33,128 nucleotides of DNA from an uncultured Bacteroidales bacterium. Lineage in GTDB: Bacteria; Bacteroidota; Bacteroidia; Bacteroidales; Muribaculaceae. Of the stretch, positions 32,410-33,128 are shown piece after piece (within the stretch, counting starts at the first letter, position 1; each line of letters starts with the position of its first letter). The position numbers and the translations under genes are program-made. The notes below the pieces were generated by a model. It did not search any database. It was not told the origin of the DNA and saw only the letters and a list, made by a program, of their open reading frames with translations. The DNA lies in the NCBI GenBank assembly GCA_900549375.1, contig URNY01000009.1:1-33128 (forward strand), written 5' to 3'.

Positions 32410-32479
32410 TATGAGTATATAAGGCTGAATTATTTTCAGCTCAATAGCTTGACGGTCGAAACTTATTTAGGCTTTTCGC

Positions 32480-32487
32480 TATATTTG
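32480..32487 (+). promoter_or_regulatory. Candidate -7 box upstream of the HExxH gene
   Basis: TATATTTG lies 29 bases before the ATG at 32516. The -33 box is not at the standard distance (nearest TTG is 28 bases upstream). Confidence 0.45.
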
Positions 32488-32515
32488 TTAACACTCATTT
32501 CTACAATTTTAAAGG

Positions 32516-32839
32516 ATGATAATCAAAAGTAAATTGATACCGAAGGGGTTTTGCGTTAATCTGTTCGGAACGTTCTGGACCAGGGATACAGACTGGATCG
32601 ATAAATATGTTATCAATCATGAGAAGATTCACACTGCCCAGCAGCGCGAATTGCTGTTTATCCCGTTTTATATATTCTATTTGATTGAATGGGGCATTAA
32701 GTGCTTTAAGTACAGAAACCGGAAGGATGCATATCATAATATATCATTTGAAAGAGAAGCTTATAAGCATGGAAATGACCTTACATATCTGAAGAATAGA
32801 AAGCATTATTCCTGGATAAAATTTCTAACTCATAAGTAA
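32516..32839 (+). CDS. Small membrane-associated HExxH protein
   Basis: These 107 residues have NHEKIHTAQQREL (His35-Glu36-His39), a hydrophobic stretch (LLFIPFYIFYLIEWGI, about 46-61) and SFEREAY (Glu79, Glu81) near the C-terminus. HExxH plus a later ExE-type helix is the zinc-site pattern of small gluzincin-type metallopeptidases, with a membrane-dipping helix between the two halves. I recall similar short proteins as conserved hypotheticals in Bacteroidetes. Peptidase activity is inferred from motif order only. No partner gene is visible. Confidence 0.68.
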   Translation: MIIKSKLIPKGFCVNLFGTFWTRDTDWIDKYVINHEKIHTAQQRELLFIPFYIFYLIEWGIKCFKYRNRKDAYHNISFEREAYKHGNDLTYLKNRKHYSWIKFLTHK

Positions 32840-32877
32840 GCTAAGTTTTGAAAGTATGATTTAACAATCGATTAAAA

Positions 32878-33128
32878 ATGATACAACAGATAGAATTCAG
32901 ACTGCCTGCGATGAGACGCGGCTGCCATCTGATAACGGGCGAGATTACAAGGCGGCTTCCGAATCCGCTTCCCGATTCGGGTTTGCTGAATGTTTTTGTG
33001 AAGCATACGTCTTGCGGGCTGACAATCAATGAGAACGCGGATCCGGATGTGCGGAGCGATATGGATAGGATTCTGGGTCAGCGGATTTTCCCGGTGGGCG
33101 GGGAGGATATCAAGAGTATAGTGTCGCC
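32878..33128 (+). CDS. YjbQ/UPF0047-family protein, 3' truncated by window
   Basis: ATG at 32878 opens a frame to the window end (83 codons). The sequence contains RGCHLITGEI, VKHTSCGLTINENADPDVRSDMDR and FPVGGEDIKS, which are typical of the YjbQ family (conserved His-Thr-Ser and Asn-Glu-Asn-Ala). Members have weak thiamine-phosphate-synthase-like activity in some species, but their real role is unsettled. The last third of the about 135-residue family length is missing here. Confidence 0.88.
   Translation, partial: MIQQIEFRLPAMRRGCHLITGEITRRLPNPLPDSGLLNVFVKHTSCGLTINENADPDVRSDMDRILGQRIFPVGGEDIKSIVS

Overview
The window looks like chromosomal DNA of a gut Bacteroidales bacterium, probably close to Muribaculaceae or Bacteroidaceae. 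Four things point there. Several start regions carry the Bacteroidetes promoter form TTTG-N19-22-TAnnTTTG. The tmRNA tag reads GENNNYALAA, close to tags recalled for this order. Several families are typical of the group (propeller/AraC regulator, GH97, GH88, DUF3332 lipoprotein). Most genes lack Shine-Dalgarno sites. The placement is inference; no 16S or database search was possible.

Bases 1-14091 are an accessory carbohydrate region. A truncated membrane regulator (periplasmic propeller, one membrane segment, cytoplasmic AraC DNA-binding domain, no histidine kinase) is followed by secreted enzymes: a GH28/GH49-like beta-helix glycosidase, a heparinase II/III lyase, a GH97 glycosidase and a GH88 unsaturated glucuronyl hydrolase. 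Next come two modular beta-helix surface proteins and an alginate-lyase-like enzyme. The last three share a C-terminal tag. The set fits stepwise cleavage of a uronic-acid polysaccharide: lyases make unsaturated ends, GH88 removes them, and GH97 and the beta-helix enzyme trim neutral or galacturonic sugars. No SusC/SusD pair or sulfatase lies in the window.

Bases 14155-16548 hold a short formate/nitrite-transporter-like protein, then a compact phage-like lysis module (T7-type amidase, a protein with unimolecular-spanin topology, a membrane coiled-coil protein and a possible 24-residue peptide). The module ends in a terminator beside a tRNA-Ala(GGC). No other phage gene is present. A 9-bp tandem repeat lies between the tRNA and the next operon.

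Bases 16744-20597 (minus strand) hold a MATE transporter, an alpha/beta hydrolase and a MurF ligase with an added membrane domain; the last two look like an operon. Divergent from these, 20749-25742 (plus strand) is a tight recJ-recQ-umuC repair cluster ending in a large palindromic element.

Bases 26010-32228 are mostly core functions: DUF3332 lipoprotein, two YtxH-like proteins, a holin-family membrane protein, prmA, an ECF sigma factor with a small downstream ORF, glnS and the tmRNA. The right end carries a small HExxH membrane protein and the start of a YjbQ-family gene. Intergenic spaces are unusually rich in palindromes of several unrelated types.
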